Assembly (NCBI GenBank): GCA_005888745.1
Contig: VBBS01000028.1
Span: 112,375-176,374 of the forward strand
Origin: Candidatus Bathyarchaeota archaeon
GTDB taxonomy: Archaea > Thermoproteota > Bathyarchaeia > 40CM-2-53-6
Length of the DNA stretch: 64,000 bases
Reading direction: 5' to 3'
The position numbers and the translations under genes are program-made. The notes below the pieces were generated by a model, which ran no database searches, was not told where the DNA came from, and was given only the letters and a program-made list of their open reading frames with translations. Shown one piece after another: positions 51,086-59,723 of this stretch (position 1 is the stretch's first letter; each line of letters begins with the position of its first letter).

Positions 51086-51346
51086 ATGCGGGAGCATCCT
51101 TTGAAGGCAATCCTCTCGAGGATCATTCATGGTGGAGATGATCCTTCGCACTTCGAGCTGGCGTACGTTCACCGTGGCGCGGCGGACGATCAGATGGTCA
51201 TCAAGGTCTCGGATATAGCCAGTTTGGGTAAGGGCTCGTTCCTACTGCGGGATGGCGAGACTCAGATCCCGTTTCACAGGGTCTTGCACGTTCTGGATTC
51301 CAGGAAGACCTTGTTGTGGAGGAAGAGACAAAGAGAGACAGGCTGA
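51086..51346 (+). CDS. MJ1316/DUF504-domain protein
   Basis: An 86-aa protein of the UPF0248/DUF504 family, the MJ1316-type domain proposed to recognise RNA cyclic-phosphate ends. Pattern: KAILSRIIHGGDDPSHFELA, YVHRGAADDQMVIKVSDIAS and IPFHRVLHVLDSRKTLLWRK. RNA-repair involvement is inferred from the domain's frequent fusion to RNA-processing enzymes. The dispersed repeat copy 2 follows it. Confidence 0.83.
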   Translation: MREHPLKAILSRIIHGGDDPSHFELAYVHRGAADDQMVIKVSDIASLGKGSFLLRDGETQIPFHRVLHVLDSRKTLLWRKRQRETG

Positions 51347-51398
51347 CGGCGTGTCCTTCAAGCAGGTTAGTTTTGGCGTCCTGTCCGGACTCGTCTCT

Positions 51399-51563
51399 CT
51401 TGCGGCGCGAGGGTCGGTAGCTAAGACCCCCTATTTTCTGGAAACCATTTCCTGTCTGGCAGTGATAATGGGTGAGACGGGCGGTTCAGGGGGCAATCTA
51501 GGCTTTGTTGGCAGGGAAAGAGACGGGAAATCTAGAGCTGTTTCCGAACGATTTTTGACGGAT
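51399..51563 (+). repeat. Dispersed intergenic repeat, copy 2
   Basis: Partner of 9287-9447. The best-conserved part is 51420-51488 (60 of 69 identical). The left edge contains GGGTC...GACCC, able to form a hairpin whose loop absorbs the 1-nt indel relative to copy 1. A 115-codon frame spans it, but the substitution pattern between copies does not support coding. It lies between two plus-strand genes. Confidence 0.6.
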
Positions 51564-51612
51564 TTACTAGCGGGTTCGCAGACTCGAGATCAGGGCTGAT
51601 AATCGGCGATTT

Positions 51613-51629
51613 ATCCAGGTAGCCTGGAT
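51613..51629 (+). promoter_or_regulatory. Hairpin just upstream of a GTG start
   Basis: ATCCAGG-TAG-CCTGGAT is a perfect 7-bp inverted repeat ending 2 nt before GTG 51632. In RNA it would form a short-loop stem near the start codon; as DNA it could be an operator. Confidence 0.4.
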
Positions 51630-51631
51630 CA

Positions 51632-52168
51632 GTGAGCGCTTTCTCACAAGAAGATAATGGGAGAATTGTGAAGGTTCCAATTCCTCATCTAACCTTTTTT
51701 AGTAGAATCGGAATATCCAGCGTTCTAAGCTTGCCTCGGAAAGAAACCCTCGATCTTTCCATGATAGCAGATCGCGTCTATCCGCAGACATGGTCTCTCT
51801 TCCAAGCGCTCAGAACACGGATGCGACAGTTGAAAGGCGTATCGATGAAAGTTCTCTATGAGAAACACAGCAGCGAATCCACTCCAGCATTCTTCTACGA
51901 AGGCCGTCAACTCTTCCATCTCCACCTGAGAGGAGCCGAGATGAGCGCGACCTTCCATACCGACTTCAAGTCGAGGGTCCGTCTCACTGAAAACCAAGGG
52001 ATCGACTGGCGCCTGCGTGATGAGATCAGGAAACGGACCTGGGCAGGCTTTGCCTTCCAGTCCTCAAAGGATCTGGGACCCTTCATGGAACTCGTCAAGG
52101 CAAAATATCAGATCATCGCCGAAGAGGCCGGTGGCAAACCGCATGAGGAACGACCGATCGCTTTCTAA
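51632..52168 (+). CDS. Conserved-looking protein of unknown function
   Basis: A 178-aa soluble protein. The C-terminal half (MKVLYEKHSSESTPAFFYEG, LFHLHLRGAEMSATFHTDFK, then FMELVKAKYQIIAEEAG) has the alternating beta/alpha pattern of YjbR/DUF1801/DUF3788-like domains, but the similarity is too weak to name. The GTG start follows an inverted repeat closely. No operon partners. Confidence 0.6.
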   Translation: MSAFSQEDNGRIVKVPIPHLTFFSRIGISSVLSLPRKETLDLSMIADRVYPQTWSLFQALRTRMRQLKGVSMKVLYEKHSSESTPAFFYEGRQLFHLHLRGAEMSATFHTDFKSRVRLTENQGIDWRLRDEIRKRTWAGFAFQSSKDLGPFMELVKAKYQIIAEEAGGKPHEERPIAF

Positions 52169-52243
52169 AGGGCCTAGGAACACAAACCCGTGCCGAGCCC
52201 TTTTTGCCGGGCTGTGAATAGAGTAGCCATGGCGTGCTAGGCT

Positions 52244-52828
52244 TTGCCCAACCCAGACCTGAGTTCAAACCTTCTCCATCTCAAAGACGAGCTGGCATCA
52301 ATTCATCGATCTGGCGACGGCGACCAGGTGGAAGCCGTGGTGGCCATTCTCCTCTGGGACGAGCCTGGAAAAGGGCTGCAGACCCTCTTGGTACAGAGGG
52401 CGGAGAGAGAGGGCGACCCGTGGTCGGGACAGATCGGGCTCCCTGGCGGTCGAGTCAAGCGAAGCGTCGAATCGCCTCGGACCGCCCTTCATCGAGAGGT
52501 CGAGGAAGAGGTTGGGTTTAAACTAGAAGAAGTTGGTGTAGAACTAGGCAGCCTCTCAGTAGGTCATCCTATGCAACGGATGGAAATGAGGGTTCAGCCA
52601 TGGGTCTATGGCTTGAGGGTCAAGCCTAGGGTCAATATCAGCTCGGAGATTGCTGGTTCTTTCTGGGTGAACCTATCAGAGCTGCCGCCAAAGATGAAAA
52701 TGAGCGAAATTATGATCAGAAACGAGCCTAGGAGCGTGGAGTCCTTTGTGGTCGAAGGAAAGATCGTCTGGGGTTTTACATATCGGGTCCTGACTGAGCT
52801 GCTTCCGATTCTAGAAGCTTCATTCTAA
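52244..52828 (+). CDS. Nudix hydrolase, CoA-pyrophosphatase-like
   Basis: A 194-aa protein with the Nudix box GLPGGRVKRSVESPRTALHR followed by EVEEEVGF; the REVEEEVG core carries the metal-binding glutamates. The preceding LLVQRAEREGDPWSGQIGLP resembles the WSGQ(V/M)AFPGG segment of NudL/YeaB CoA pyrophosphatases, so cleavage of CoA or a related dinucleotide is a reasonable guess. Start TTG 52244. Its stop overlaps the stop of the convergent thiolation gene by 4 bp. Confidence 0.85.
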   Translation: MPNPDLSSNLLHLKDELASIHRSGDGDQVEAVVAILLWDEPGKGLQTLLVQRAEREGDPWSGQIGLPGGRVKRSVESPRTALHREVEEEVGFKLEEVGVELGSLSVGHPMQRMEMRVQPWVYGLRVKPRVNISSEIAGSFWVNLSELPPKMKMSEIMIRNEPRSVESFVVEGKIVWGFTYRVLTELLPILEASF

Positions 52829-53772
52829 GCAGGAATTTCAGGGATAACCGAGCTTATGCCCTGCATCTTGCACGCCTCACAAATTTCGAATGACGTTGGT
52901 TCTCCGCAAGACTTGCAAGGTTGCAAATGAGATGCTGCGAGATTTGGTTCGGCGAGGGTTCGAAGTCGGAGCATCGCTCGGTAGGCGGAGAAGGTCACAC
53001 CCGGATGAGCCAGTTCCAGTTTGTTCAGAACTGTCCGAAGCTCATTCCTCAAAGCTTCGGTCATGTAGGGACACGAGGCGCTTTGAAACTGGAGGTCCTC
53101 GGCATAGCCGTACATGACAATCTCTCTCTCAGGAATCTCACATAGCGGTTTAACTCGAGTTAGGAAGAGTCCGCGGGGATCTTTGAGAACAGGGCTGAAC
53201 CTGACGAACCGTTCGGCATCGCCTTGAAACAGGTTCAGCATGTAGGTCTGCACAATGTCATCGAGGTTGTGGGCTGTCGCAATCTTGTTTGCTCCAACCT
53301 TCTTCGCAGCGAGGTTGATGGCTTTTCTGCGAAAAACACCGCAATAGGAACAGGCGGTCATCCTCTCTTGCTTGTTCTTCAGAAAATCGTCCAAACCATA
53401 CCCATAGAGGTCCTCGAATGAAACGACCTCATGCTCGACTCGGAGGTCTCTGCAATATTTTGTCGCAATGTCAACGGCCTCTTCTCGGTAACCAGCGATA
53501 CCCTCATCGACGGTGACCGCGGTAATACGGGTTCGGGGAAATCGCTTCCAGAGCTTGTGAAGGATCATAAGGAGTGTCAGGCTGTCCTTTCCTCCTGAAA
53601 CTGCTACTGCAACATGGTCGTCGGGGCTGAACATGTCCCACTGGCTGATGGTTCTTCGAACTTTCCGTTCCAATGACTCTCTTAAGCAACTCTTGCATAG
53701 AGTCTTACCCTCGTACTCTCGTCGAAAATAGCCGGGATTGCGGTTGCACACTGTGCAGGATCTGAGATCCAT
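52825..53772 (-). CDS. tRNA 2-thiolation enzyme, TtuA/Ncs6 family
   Basis: A 315-aa PP-loop ATPase that thiolates tRNA uridine (U34 or U54). Ordered motifs: N-terminal zinc finger (CTVCNRNPGYFRREYEG, CKSC), PP-loop AVAVSGGKDSLTLL, ACSYCGVFRRKAIN and TAHNLDDIVQ, the SASCPY cysteine, and C-terminal zinc finger (CKSCGEPTSFEICEAC). The Cys pattern fits the Fe-S-dependent TtuA/NcsA group, which uses a ubiquitin-like sulfur donor. Choice between U34 and U54 cannot be made from sequence alone. Confidence 0.9.
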   Translation of the reverse strand: MDLRSCTVCNRNPGYFRREYEGKTLCKSCLRESLERKVRRTISQWDMFSPDDHVAVAVSGGKDSLTLLMILHKLWKRFPRTRITAVTVDEGIAGYREEAVDIATKYCRDLRVEHEVVSFEDLYGYGLDDFLKNKQERMTACSYCGVFRRKAINLAAKKVGANKIATAHNLDDIVQTYMLNLFQGDAERFVRFSPVLKDPRGLFLTRVKPLCEIPEREIVMYGYAEDLQFQSASCPYMTEALRNELRTVLNKLELAHPGVTFSAYRAMLRLRTLAEPNLAASHLQPCKSCGEPTSFEICEACKMQGISSVIPEIPA

Positions 53773-53778
53773 CGGATT

Positions 53779-54933
53779 CTATCTCGGAAATATTGTACCG
53801 AACAAGATGTAAGAAAGAATAATGTTCGAACTCAAGAGACCGAGAGAAATGACGCTAGCAACGATCCGCACGTTCTTAGTGCTCTTCAGACCCAGAACCC
53901 CTAACACAGTATCCAAGTAGCGATCCCCGTCAAACGGAAAGAGAGGCAGCATATTGACCAAAGCGACTCCAAGTAGAATTAGCTGCATCCAGCTAAACGC
54001 GGTGAGCAGTTGATACGATGAGTAGACCGGTAGAAATTGGTATCTGAGAGGAACATAGTTCGCAGTTATGATTCCAAGTATTGCTCTGCTGGAGTTGGTT
54101 TCAGATTTCCCAGTCACCACTGGGAGCGTCTGTGAATTGCTTAGATGAACCGTGACAGTCGAGCCGGGGGTGAGAGTTGACAGGTATGATCCTAGGTGTT
54201 GAGCATCGGGGGTGGCATTGTTATTGACTTGAGTTATGACGGACCACTGCGGCAAACCCGCATTCTGTGCCGGGCTTCCGTTTGTGAACCCGGTTACAAG
54301 AATACCGGCGGGTGCTGGCTGATAGAGGGCGACGAGAAGAACCAGGACAAGTGCCCAGGTAGCGACGTTGGTGAATGATCCGGCGGCAAAGACTCTCAGC
54401 TTGGTCCGCGCTTTGCGTTTTGCAAGGTTCTCTTCATCGATCTCAACGAATCCGCCGGGGAGGAATACGGCCATGAAAACACCTGAGGACTTTATGGGAA
54501 CCTTGTCAAGTACGCTGGCTATTCCGTGGGCCATTTCGTGGGGAATTAGAAGTACGGCTATCGCTAGAACGATGTATGGAAAAATGTCCCAGCCGATTGT
54601 TAGACCGGGGAGGGGAATTATCAGAAGAGTCGGTCCAGCGCCTGAACTGTGTCTGAACAACCCGACGGCGTTGTTCATGAAACTGTAGACGACGAATACT
54701 AGGAGACCGATGCCCATCGCTGCACCGATGTCGAAGAATGCCAGCCACCCTCTCCGAAATCGGCCACCTATCCTCTCTAGCCAGCTGTTGAAAGCTACGG
54801 TTTTCAGCATGAGGTAGTAGGGCTTGGCTATGATTCCGTGTTTGTCGGCCTTCAAGCGCACTGCCAGAGCGTAAATGGCGACCCAAACGGTGAGGTAGAA
54901 GAGTAACGGAATGTACGGGTCGAGTAGGCTCAA
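53779..54933 (-). CDS. M50-family site-2 metalloprotease with PDZ-like domain
   Basis: A 384-aa polytopic membrane protease. The zinc site HEMAHGIASV lies near residue 131, and the second ligand motif LFPFDGDRYLD near the C-terminus, both in membrane segments. A PDZ-like domain (FTNGSPAQNAGLPQWSVITQ) lies between them. It may perform regulated intramembrane proteolysis. It is 6 bp downstream of nothing obvious on its strand; the thiolation gene follows 6 bp behind, so these two may be co-transcribed. Confidence 0.92.
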   Translation of the reverse strand: MSLLDPYIPLLFYLTVWVAIYALAVRLKADKHGIIAKPYYLMLKTVAFNSWLERIGGRFRRGWLAFFDIGAAMGIGLLVFVVYSFMNNAVGLFRHSSGAGPTLLIIPLPGLTIGWDIFPYIVLAIAVLLIPHEMAHGIASVLDKVPIKSSGVFMAVFLPGGFVEIDEENLAKRKARTKLRVFAAGSFTNVATWALVLVLLVALYQPAPAGILVTGFTNGSPAQNAGLPQWSVITQVNNNATPDAQHLGSYLSTLTPGSTVTVHLSNSQTLPVVTGKSETNSSRAILGIITANYVPLRYQFLPVYSSYQLLTAFSWMQLILLGVALVNMLPLFPFDGDRYLDTVLGVLGLKSTKNVRIVASVISLGLLSSNIILSYILFGTIFPR

Positions 54934-54994
54934 GAAGCTCTTCTCTTAGTTCAGGGAATTAGGCTCGACTCAAGCGGGTTTCATATTACCTTTT

Positions 54995-55726
54995 TCAGCT
55001 TCTAGTTCGAAGTGTTCTTCTCAAAGCTGGGTCCGAGTCAACACGCGCCTGAAGGACTTCTTCGAAGGATTCTCCATCACGGACTGGAATCCTGAGATAC
55101 ATTCCTGTTCTACCAATGGTGTCCCTGCGTGTCAAGACCCTTACTCGCTCCATGACAATTGCAACGCTCACCCCCAAGAGTCGCGCGATTTCACTTTCTC
55201 TGCCGACGACAGGAGACTCGAAGTGTCCCTCCGGCGTCGGTTCGATCAAAATCAGTCTCTTGGTGCAACCCGGGCTTCGAATCTTGTCTTTCAACTCGGG
55301 GAGTGTGACCTTTCCTCCGAATGCGTAGAACTCCAGTTCTAGTGAGCGGAAGGGTGTCAGCGGGACAGTGACCGAGGTTGTCTGTTCGGCGTCCAGTTGG
55401 ATGTGCGCTTTAGGGGAGTGAGATGGGGTTGCTTGGGCGATTTCTCTTGAGAATATTGTAAAGCCGGCGTTTTCTAGAGCGGCTTCTACGATTTGGGTGT
55501 TGACATTGAAGGGGATCAATACGTCTACGTCGCTCTTGTCGTCCACGTCTCCCCTGGCGACGCTGCCGTGCGTTAGAGCAGTCTGTGACCATCCTGCGAG
55601 AGCGTTGATGACATGGACAGCTCTGTCTCTCAGTGAGTCCAGTCTTGTCCAGTGAGACGCAGGATAGACGACTAGGACCTTGTCAGAGGTTCTGCTCGGC
55701 TTTGGACCCGAGCCCCGTCTCTTCAC
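54995..55726 (-). CDS. Nucleotidyltransferase with HTH-like tail
   Basis: A 243-aa protein of the archaeal COG2413 type. The catalytic motif TALTHGSVARGDVDDKSDVD (GS-x(n)-DxD) near residues 50-69 is typical of polymerase-beta-like nucleotidyltransferases. The C-terminal part contains an HTH-like GRESEIARLLGVSVAIVMER. The target is unknown. It overlaps cofE by 4 bp on the same strand, so they form an operon. Confidence 0.8.
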   Translation of the reverse strand: MKRRGSGPKPSRTSDKVLVVYPASHWTRLDSLRDRAVHVINALAGWSQTALTHGSVARGDVDDKSDVDVLIPFNVNTQIVEAALENAGFTIFSREIAQATPSHSPKAHIQLDAEQTTSVTVPLTPFRSLELEFYAFGGKVTLPELKDKIRSPGCTKRLILIEPTPEGHFESPVVGRESEIARLLGVSVAIVMERVRVLTRRDTIGRTGMYLRIPVRDGESFEEVLQARVDSDPALRRTLRTRS

Positions 55727-56496
55727 AATGTTCCCTTGAACAGGTCTTCGCTGGCGGGTCCAGTGAGGTCAGAACTCTTCGCTTTGTCTTGGAATCGAAC
55801 TCTTTTCAATCCGCGGACAATGGCCGCTGGAATTGCTTCTCTTCCTTGTCCCATGACGAGCTCAGCTGCACCAGCTACTTCGTCCGCTAATGCTACGTTC
55901 TTGAATTTTAGTTGATACCCGAAAAGGTCTCTTTGGCCCCGATAGTCAGCATGAGGTTTGAGGCCTGCAATTCCGATAGTTTCCTCAACCTGTCCCAGTC
56001 TGAACGGTCGGCTATGGGTGTCAGTTATTATGACTCCTATAGTCTTTCCCGTGAGCCGTCGTATTCTGTTTCTGATCTTCCTAGCGGAAGCATCTGGGCG
56101 GGTGGGAAGTAGTGTATAGTTCTGGTCACCTCTCACGTTCGACTTATCCACGCCAGCGTTGAGACATGTCCAGCCGTGTTTTGTTGTGACTATCAAGGCC
56201 ATTTTGTCAGCTCTAAGAATTCTCTTGGAGTCATTGAGGACTATCTGAACGAACTCGGGTTTTCGTCCCGTCTTTCGAGCAAGGATCAAGGCCTTCCTTG
56301 ACGGGTGGACAGAGCCAAGGTTAACGAGCCTGCCTTCTGCCTTCGAAACGGCCTTCTGACCTACGACAAGTATGTCTTTTCCTCGGATTCCCCATCCAAC
56401 TTTGCGGGCGCTCTCAACTATCAACAGTGGCAAGTCGTCGCCTGGTTTGATTAGAGGAAGTCCGCTCAGGGGAAGTATCTGCACGGCTGCGGCCAT
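55723..56496 (-). CDS. cofE: F420-0:gamma-glutamyl ligase
   Basis: Adds glutamate to F420-0 with GTP, the last stage of coenzyme F420 synthesis. About 257 aa from ATG 56496 (the frame extends 34 codons upstream without conserved sequence). Motifs: LSGLPLIKPGDDLPLLIVES, GIRGKDILVVGQKAVSKAEG, NAGVDKSNVRGDQNYTLLP, GVIITDTHSRPFRLGQVEET and YRGQRDLFGYQLKFKNVALA, with DEVAGAAELVMGQ. This copy is closer to the canonical enzyme than the paralogue at 9560. F420 presence is implied. Confidence 0.88.
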   Translation of the reverse strand: MAAAVQILPLSGLPLIKPGDDLPLLIVESARKVGWGIRGKDILVVGQKAVSKAEGRLVNLGSVHPSRKALILARKTGRKPEFVQIVLNDSKRILRADKMALIVTTKHGWTCLNAGVDKSNVRGDQNYTLLPTRPDASARKIRNRIRRLTGKTIGVIITDTHSRPFRLGQVEETIGIAGLKPHADYRGQRDLFGYQLKFKNVALADEVAGAAELVMGQGREAIPAAIVRGLKRVRFQDKAKSSDLTGPASEDLFKGTL

Positions 56497-56717
56497 ACGA
56501 GCGGGCTTGTTGTATGAGGTATACAAACTCGATTTTAGGAGGGAATTACGTTTCTTGTCGTGCCGATAGGAAAGCATGTTTATATTCTGAAGTGTCATCT
56601 TTTCTATCGTCAGGTTGACTGGCCGGAGATCGTCCGGTGGCCGTTAGTAACGACTGCTGCTTTCTCCCGTAGCAACCGAACGAACGGAAGAAACGATGAA
56701 CGGAGGTGGAAGATGCT

Positions 56718-56957
56718 ATGGGTTATGAAAGGAGAGGCTATGGCGGTGGTGGCGGTGCGAACAGATTCGGACCGAAACCGGTCGAAGAAGGCAAAGAATA
56801 CGATGTCGACATCAAGGAGATCAGTCGCCGCGGTGAAGGAATCGCGCGCGTCGAAGGTCTTGTTGTCTTCGTACCAAACACCAAACCCGGAGATCATATC
56901 AAGATAAAGATCACACGGGTTTCGAACCGCTTCGCTTCAGGCGAAGTCATCCAATAA
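56718..56957 (+). CDS. TRAM-domain protein
   Basis: A 79-aa protein: a Gly/Arg-rich N-terminus (MGYERRGYGGGGGANRFGPK) and a TRAM domain (YDVDIKEISRRGEGIARVEG, FVPNTKPGDHIKIKITRVSN). Small stand-alone TRAM proteins act as RNA chaperones in archaea, with cold-shock-protein-like roles. ATG 56718 is chosen because a strong Shine-Dalgarno GGAGGTG (56702-56708) is 9 nt upstream; GTG 56706 lies inside that site. Confidence 0.9.
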   Translation: MGYERRGYGGGGGANRFGPKPVEEGKEYDVDIKEISRRGEGIARVEGLVVFVPNTKPGDHIKIKITRVSNRFASGEVIQ

Positions 56958-57065
56958 GGATGCCCGATAAGAGGTAGGGAGAAACCATGTTTCTCCCAAA
57001 TCCCCCATTTCTGATTTCTACGAAAGCCTAAAGGCTCGATCGTCTGTCAAAGAAACGAGTTTCCT

Positions 57066-57770
57066 ATGACGGAAGGGAAGCCGGGCCGCAAGCGTTGGAG
57101 CGACATCCGATCCTTCATAGATAGACGACCATGGTCTTTCCTATCCTGGTCGGCCGGGCTGACCGCGCTTGCTTTCATCGTATTCTACGGGCTGCAGGCA
57201 ACAACGAACCCCCAGGTGGGAATACAGTTCGTCCAGTCAGAATGGCCTGATCCCTCGATCTTTCCCTACTTCTATGCCAAGCCCATAACATGGTTCGCTT
57301 ACTTCAGTTTCGTATACTGGGCTGCGGGCCTCGAATCGAACAAGGAACATTTTCTCCAGCTTTCTCCGAGAGTCCGAAACATGATCTTCCTCGGCACCGC
57401 TCTGGTTGCGTTCGCCTCGTTCTACGAGATTTTCTACAACTTCATGGTCTGGCTGGCTCTCGAGGTTCTGACGACTAATTGCTTGCCCTTCCCGTGCAAC
57501 CCCGATAGAGTGGCAAGCATTTTCGACCTCAAGAGCCCTCTCAATCTGGTTTTTGCGACGAAGATTGTTACGACAGCCTTCGGCTTGTCTATGTACTCAC
57601 TATGGTTCCTTCACCGCGTGGACGTGGAGACGGAAAGGCGAAATCGGACCACTACGACTGTCGATAGCGGTGTGAAGGCGCCTGTGGCTATCCCGTCAGG
57701 GAAACATATAGAAATCGAGGCTGGCCTCGCTGCCCAGCAACCGATAGACCCAACTATAGACAAGACTTGA
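57066..57770 (+). CDS. Polytopic membrane protein at head of lipid operon, unknown
   Basis: A 234-aa protein with four predicted membrane helices (SFLSWSAGLTALAFIVFYGL; ITWFAYFSFVYWAAGL; MIFLGTALVAFASFYEIFYN; LVFATKIVTTAFGLSMYSLW) and a soluble C-terminal tail. A Cys pair (TNCLPFPCNP) lies in an external loop. No named family is recognised. Its TGA overlaps the TTG start of the geranylgeranyl reductase gene (TTGA), which ties it to the ether-lipid genes. Confidence 0.7.
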   Translation: MTEGKPGRKRWSDIRSFIDRRPWSFLSWSAGLTALAFIVFYGLQATTNPQVGIQFVQSEWPDPSIFPYFYAKPITWFAYFSFVYWAAGLESNKEHFLQLSPRVRNMIFLGTALVAFASFYEIFYNFMVWLALEVLTTNCLPFPCNPDRVASIFDLKSPLNLVFATKIVTTAFGLSMYSLWFLHRVDVETERRNRTTTTVDSGVKAPVAIPSGKHIEIEAGLAAQQPIDPTIDKT

Positions 57771-58960
57771 GTCAATGTTCTAGGAAAAATGGATCTTTGG
57801 AATCCTATGATGTAGCCGTTATCGGAGCTGGTCCCGCAGGGGTAATGGCTGCTTGGAAAGCAGCGGAGTCACACGCGAGGACCGTTCTGATAGAGCGAGA
57901 ACCCTCTCCGGGAAAGAAGGTTTGCGCCGAGGGAGTTCTCGCCGATGCTCTTGTGGACGCGGAGCTCAAGCCTTCGAGCGAGTTTGTATCGAACTACATA
58001 TCCGGCGCTGTCCTCTATGCCCCCGATGAACAGAAGAAAGTCAACGTGGGGGGCGAAGGCTACATTCTTGACAAGCCTGCTTTTCTTCGAGTCCTAGCTG
58101 ACCGCGCTGAGAAGGCGGGGTCTGAAACAAGATTCGAGACGTCCGTGGAAAATGTCGAGCGAAAAGACGGGTTAGTCGAAATACGGACGAAGAAGGGTGG
58201 AGAGTCCAGCTTGGTTAGAGCGAGGATTGTCATAGGATGCGATGGCACTGGATCGGTCCTGGCAAGACGATTTTTCCCCCGAAAGAACTACCAAGCGATT
58301 ACGGCCTTACAATATTCGATGACAGATTGTGTTGTGGAGGATGAGTCAAAGCTCGAAATTTACGTTGGGCATGAAAAGGCGCCGGCTGGGTACATCTGGA
58401 TGTTCCCGAAGGGAAAAGGTGATGCAAATGTCGGGATTGGCGTGAAAGGGGCTGGAGCGAAAGTGCTTCTCGACAGGTTCATCGAGAACCACCCGCGAGT
58501 CTTTGGATCTGCTAAGATAGAGCGGACCCTTGCCGCCCCCGTTCCAGTTGGAGGAGAGGCTGAGAGCTGCGTCGCCGACAACATGATGCTATGCGGCGAC
58601 GCTGCAAGCCAAGTCATACCGCTTACCGGAGCGGGCATACACACTGGTTTAGTGGCGGGAAAGATTGCAGGCGAAGAAGCGGCGATCTCGGCTCTCAAGG
58701 GGAACGTGTCTGCGGAGAATTTGCAACGCTACAGAGATAGATTTGACAAGTTGTGGGGAGAGCGAATATCCAACAGTTTGAGAGCCTTGGATTCGTTCGA
58801 AAGATTCTCTGATAATGAGCTGAATATCATAACTGGACTCTTGGAGGGACAGGATCTGGTTGAGATGGCGAACGGTTTCAGTCCTACGAAGGCAGTGGCG
58901 CTGATGGCGCGACACCCGCTTCTAGCGTTGAAGGTCGCCTATCAACTATTGACAGGATAG
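57767..58960 (+). CDS. Geranylgeranyl reductase (archaeal lipid saturation)
   Basis: A 397-aa FAD enzyme that reduces the geranylgeranyl chains of (di)geranylgeranylglycerophospholipids. Motifs: the FAD fold VAVIGAGPAGVMAAWKAAES, the Cys of the active-site loop in GKKVCAEGVLAD, YIWMFPKGKGDANVGIG (the YxWxFPKG signature) and CGDAASQVIPLTGAGIHTGL. The order of residues is normal for the family. It is followed 12 bp later by GGGP synthase. Confidence 0.93.
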   Translation: MSQCSRKNGSLESYDVAVIGAGPAGVMAAWKAAESHARTVLIEREPSPGKKVCAEGVLADALVDAELKPSSEFVSNYISGAVLYAPDEQKKVNVGGEGYILDKPAFLRVLADRAEKAGSETRFETSVENVERKDGLVEIRTKKGGESSLVRARIVIGCDGTGSVLARRFFPRKNYQAITALQYSMTDCVVEDESKLEIYVGHEKAPAGYIWMFPKGKGDANVGIGVKGAGAKVLLDRFIENHPRVFGSAKIERTLAAPVPVGGEAESCVADNMMLCGDAASQVIPLTGAGIHTGLVAGKIAGEEAAISALKGNVSAENLQRYRDRFDKLWGERISNSLRALDSFERFSDNELNIITGLLEGQDLVEMANGFSPTKAVALMARHPLLALKVAYQLLTG

Positions 58961-58972
58961 AGAAGGGGAAAA

Positions 58973-59713
58973 ATGGGACCCGTAGAAGCTTCTCTCCTTT
59001 CAGCGATCAAGGAACGAGGCTGCATTCACCTATCATTGATCGACCCTGAGAAGTTTACAGGACGACTATCGAGGTCACTGGAAGATCTCGAAAGTTGGGG
59101 CACTGCCGCGATAATGGTTGGAGGCTCAACTGTCAGGTCGGTTGATCAACTCGACGGGGCTGTGAAGAAGATTAAGGAGTTAACCGATCTCCCGGTTATT
59201 CTCTTTCCGAATGGGCCGGCTGGCGTGAGCCGTTTTGCTGATGCGATATTTTTCATGTCTCTCCTCAACTCTTCCTCGCCTCGATTCCTAATACGTGCCC
59301 AGTCCAAAGGTGCGCCGACGGTCAAGCGGTTCAAGCTAGAACCCATTCCGCTTGGATACTTGGTAGTTGGAGACTCTAAGACTGCTGTAAGCTCTATTGG
59401 AAGAGCGGACAGAATCTCGTATTCTAAGCCGGACTTAGCTGCTGCCTACGCTCTTGCCGCACAGTATCTCGGGATGCGATTCGTCTACCTTGAAGCAGGA
59501 AGTGGAGCTGAACACCCGGTAGAAACGGGCATGGTCGAAAAGGTCTCGTCTGACCTGGACATTCCCGTAATTGTCGGAGGTGGTATCCGAACGCCAGACC
59601 AGGCACGCGCCTTGGCGAAATCTGGAGCTTCGGCAATTGTGACGGGAACCCTGCTCGAGCAACAAGGACCCGGACCTGTGAAGAGTATCGTTTCCGCGAT
59701 GAGACGCAGCTAG
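58973..59713 (+). CDS. Geranylgeranylglyceryl phosphate synthase
   Basis: Joins sn-glycerol-1-phosphate and geranylgeranyl diphosphate, the first ether bond of archaeal membrane lipids. A 246-aa TIM barrel with CIHLSLIDPEKFTG, AIMVGGSTVRS, FPNGPAGVSRFADAIFFMSL, FVYLEAGSGAEHPV and VGGGIRTPDQARALAKSGAS. These phosphate- and prenyl-binding elements are all kept. It is group II-like by length. Third gene of the lipid operon. Confidence 0.95.
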   Translation: MGPVEASLLSAIKERGCIHLSLIDPEKFTGRLSRSLEDLESWGTAAIMVGGSTVRSVDQLDGAVKKIKELTDLPVILFPNGPAGVSRFADAIFFMSLLNSSSPRFLIRAQSKGAPTVKRFKLEPIPLGYLVVGDSKTAVSSIGRADRISYSKPDLAAAYALAAQYLGMRFVYLEAGSGAEHPVETGMVEKVSSDLDIPVIVGGGIRTPDQARALAKSGASAIVTGTLLEQQGPGPVKSIVSAMRRS

Positions 59714-59723
59714 TGGATACGTC

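Noticed and set aside
51252-51599. 115-codon plus-strand frame across repeat copy 2
   Set aside because: The frame is broken in copy 1, substitutions show no third-position bias, and it overlaps the MJ1316-domain gene.
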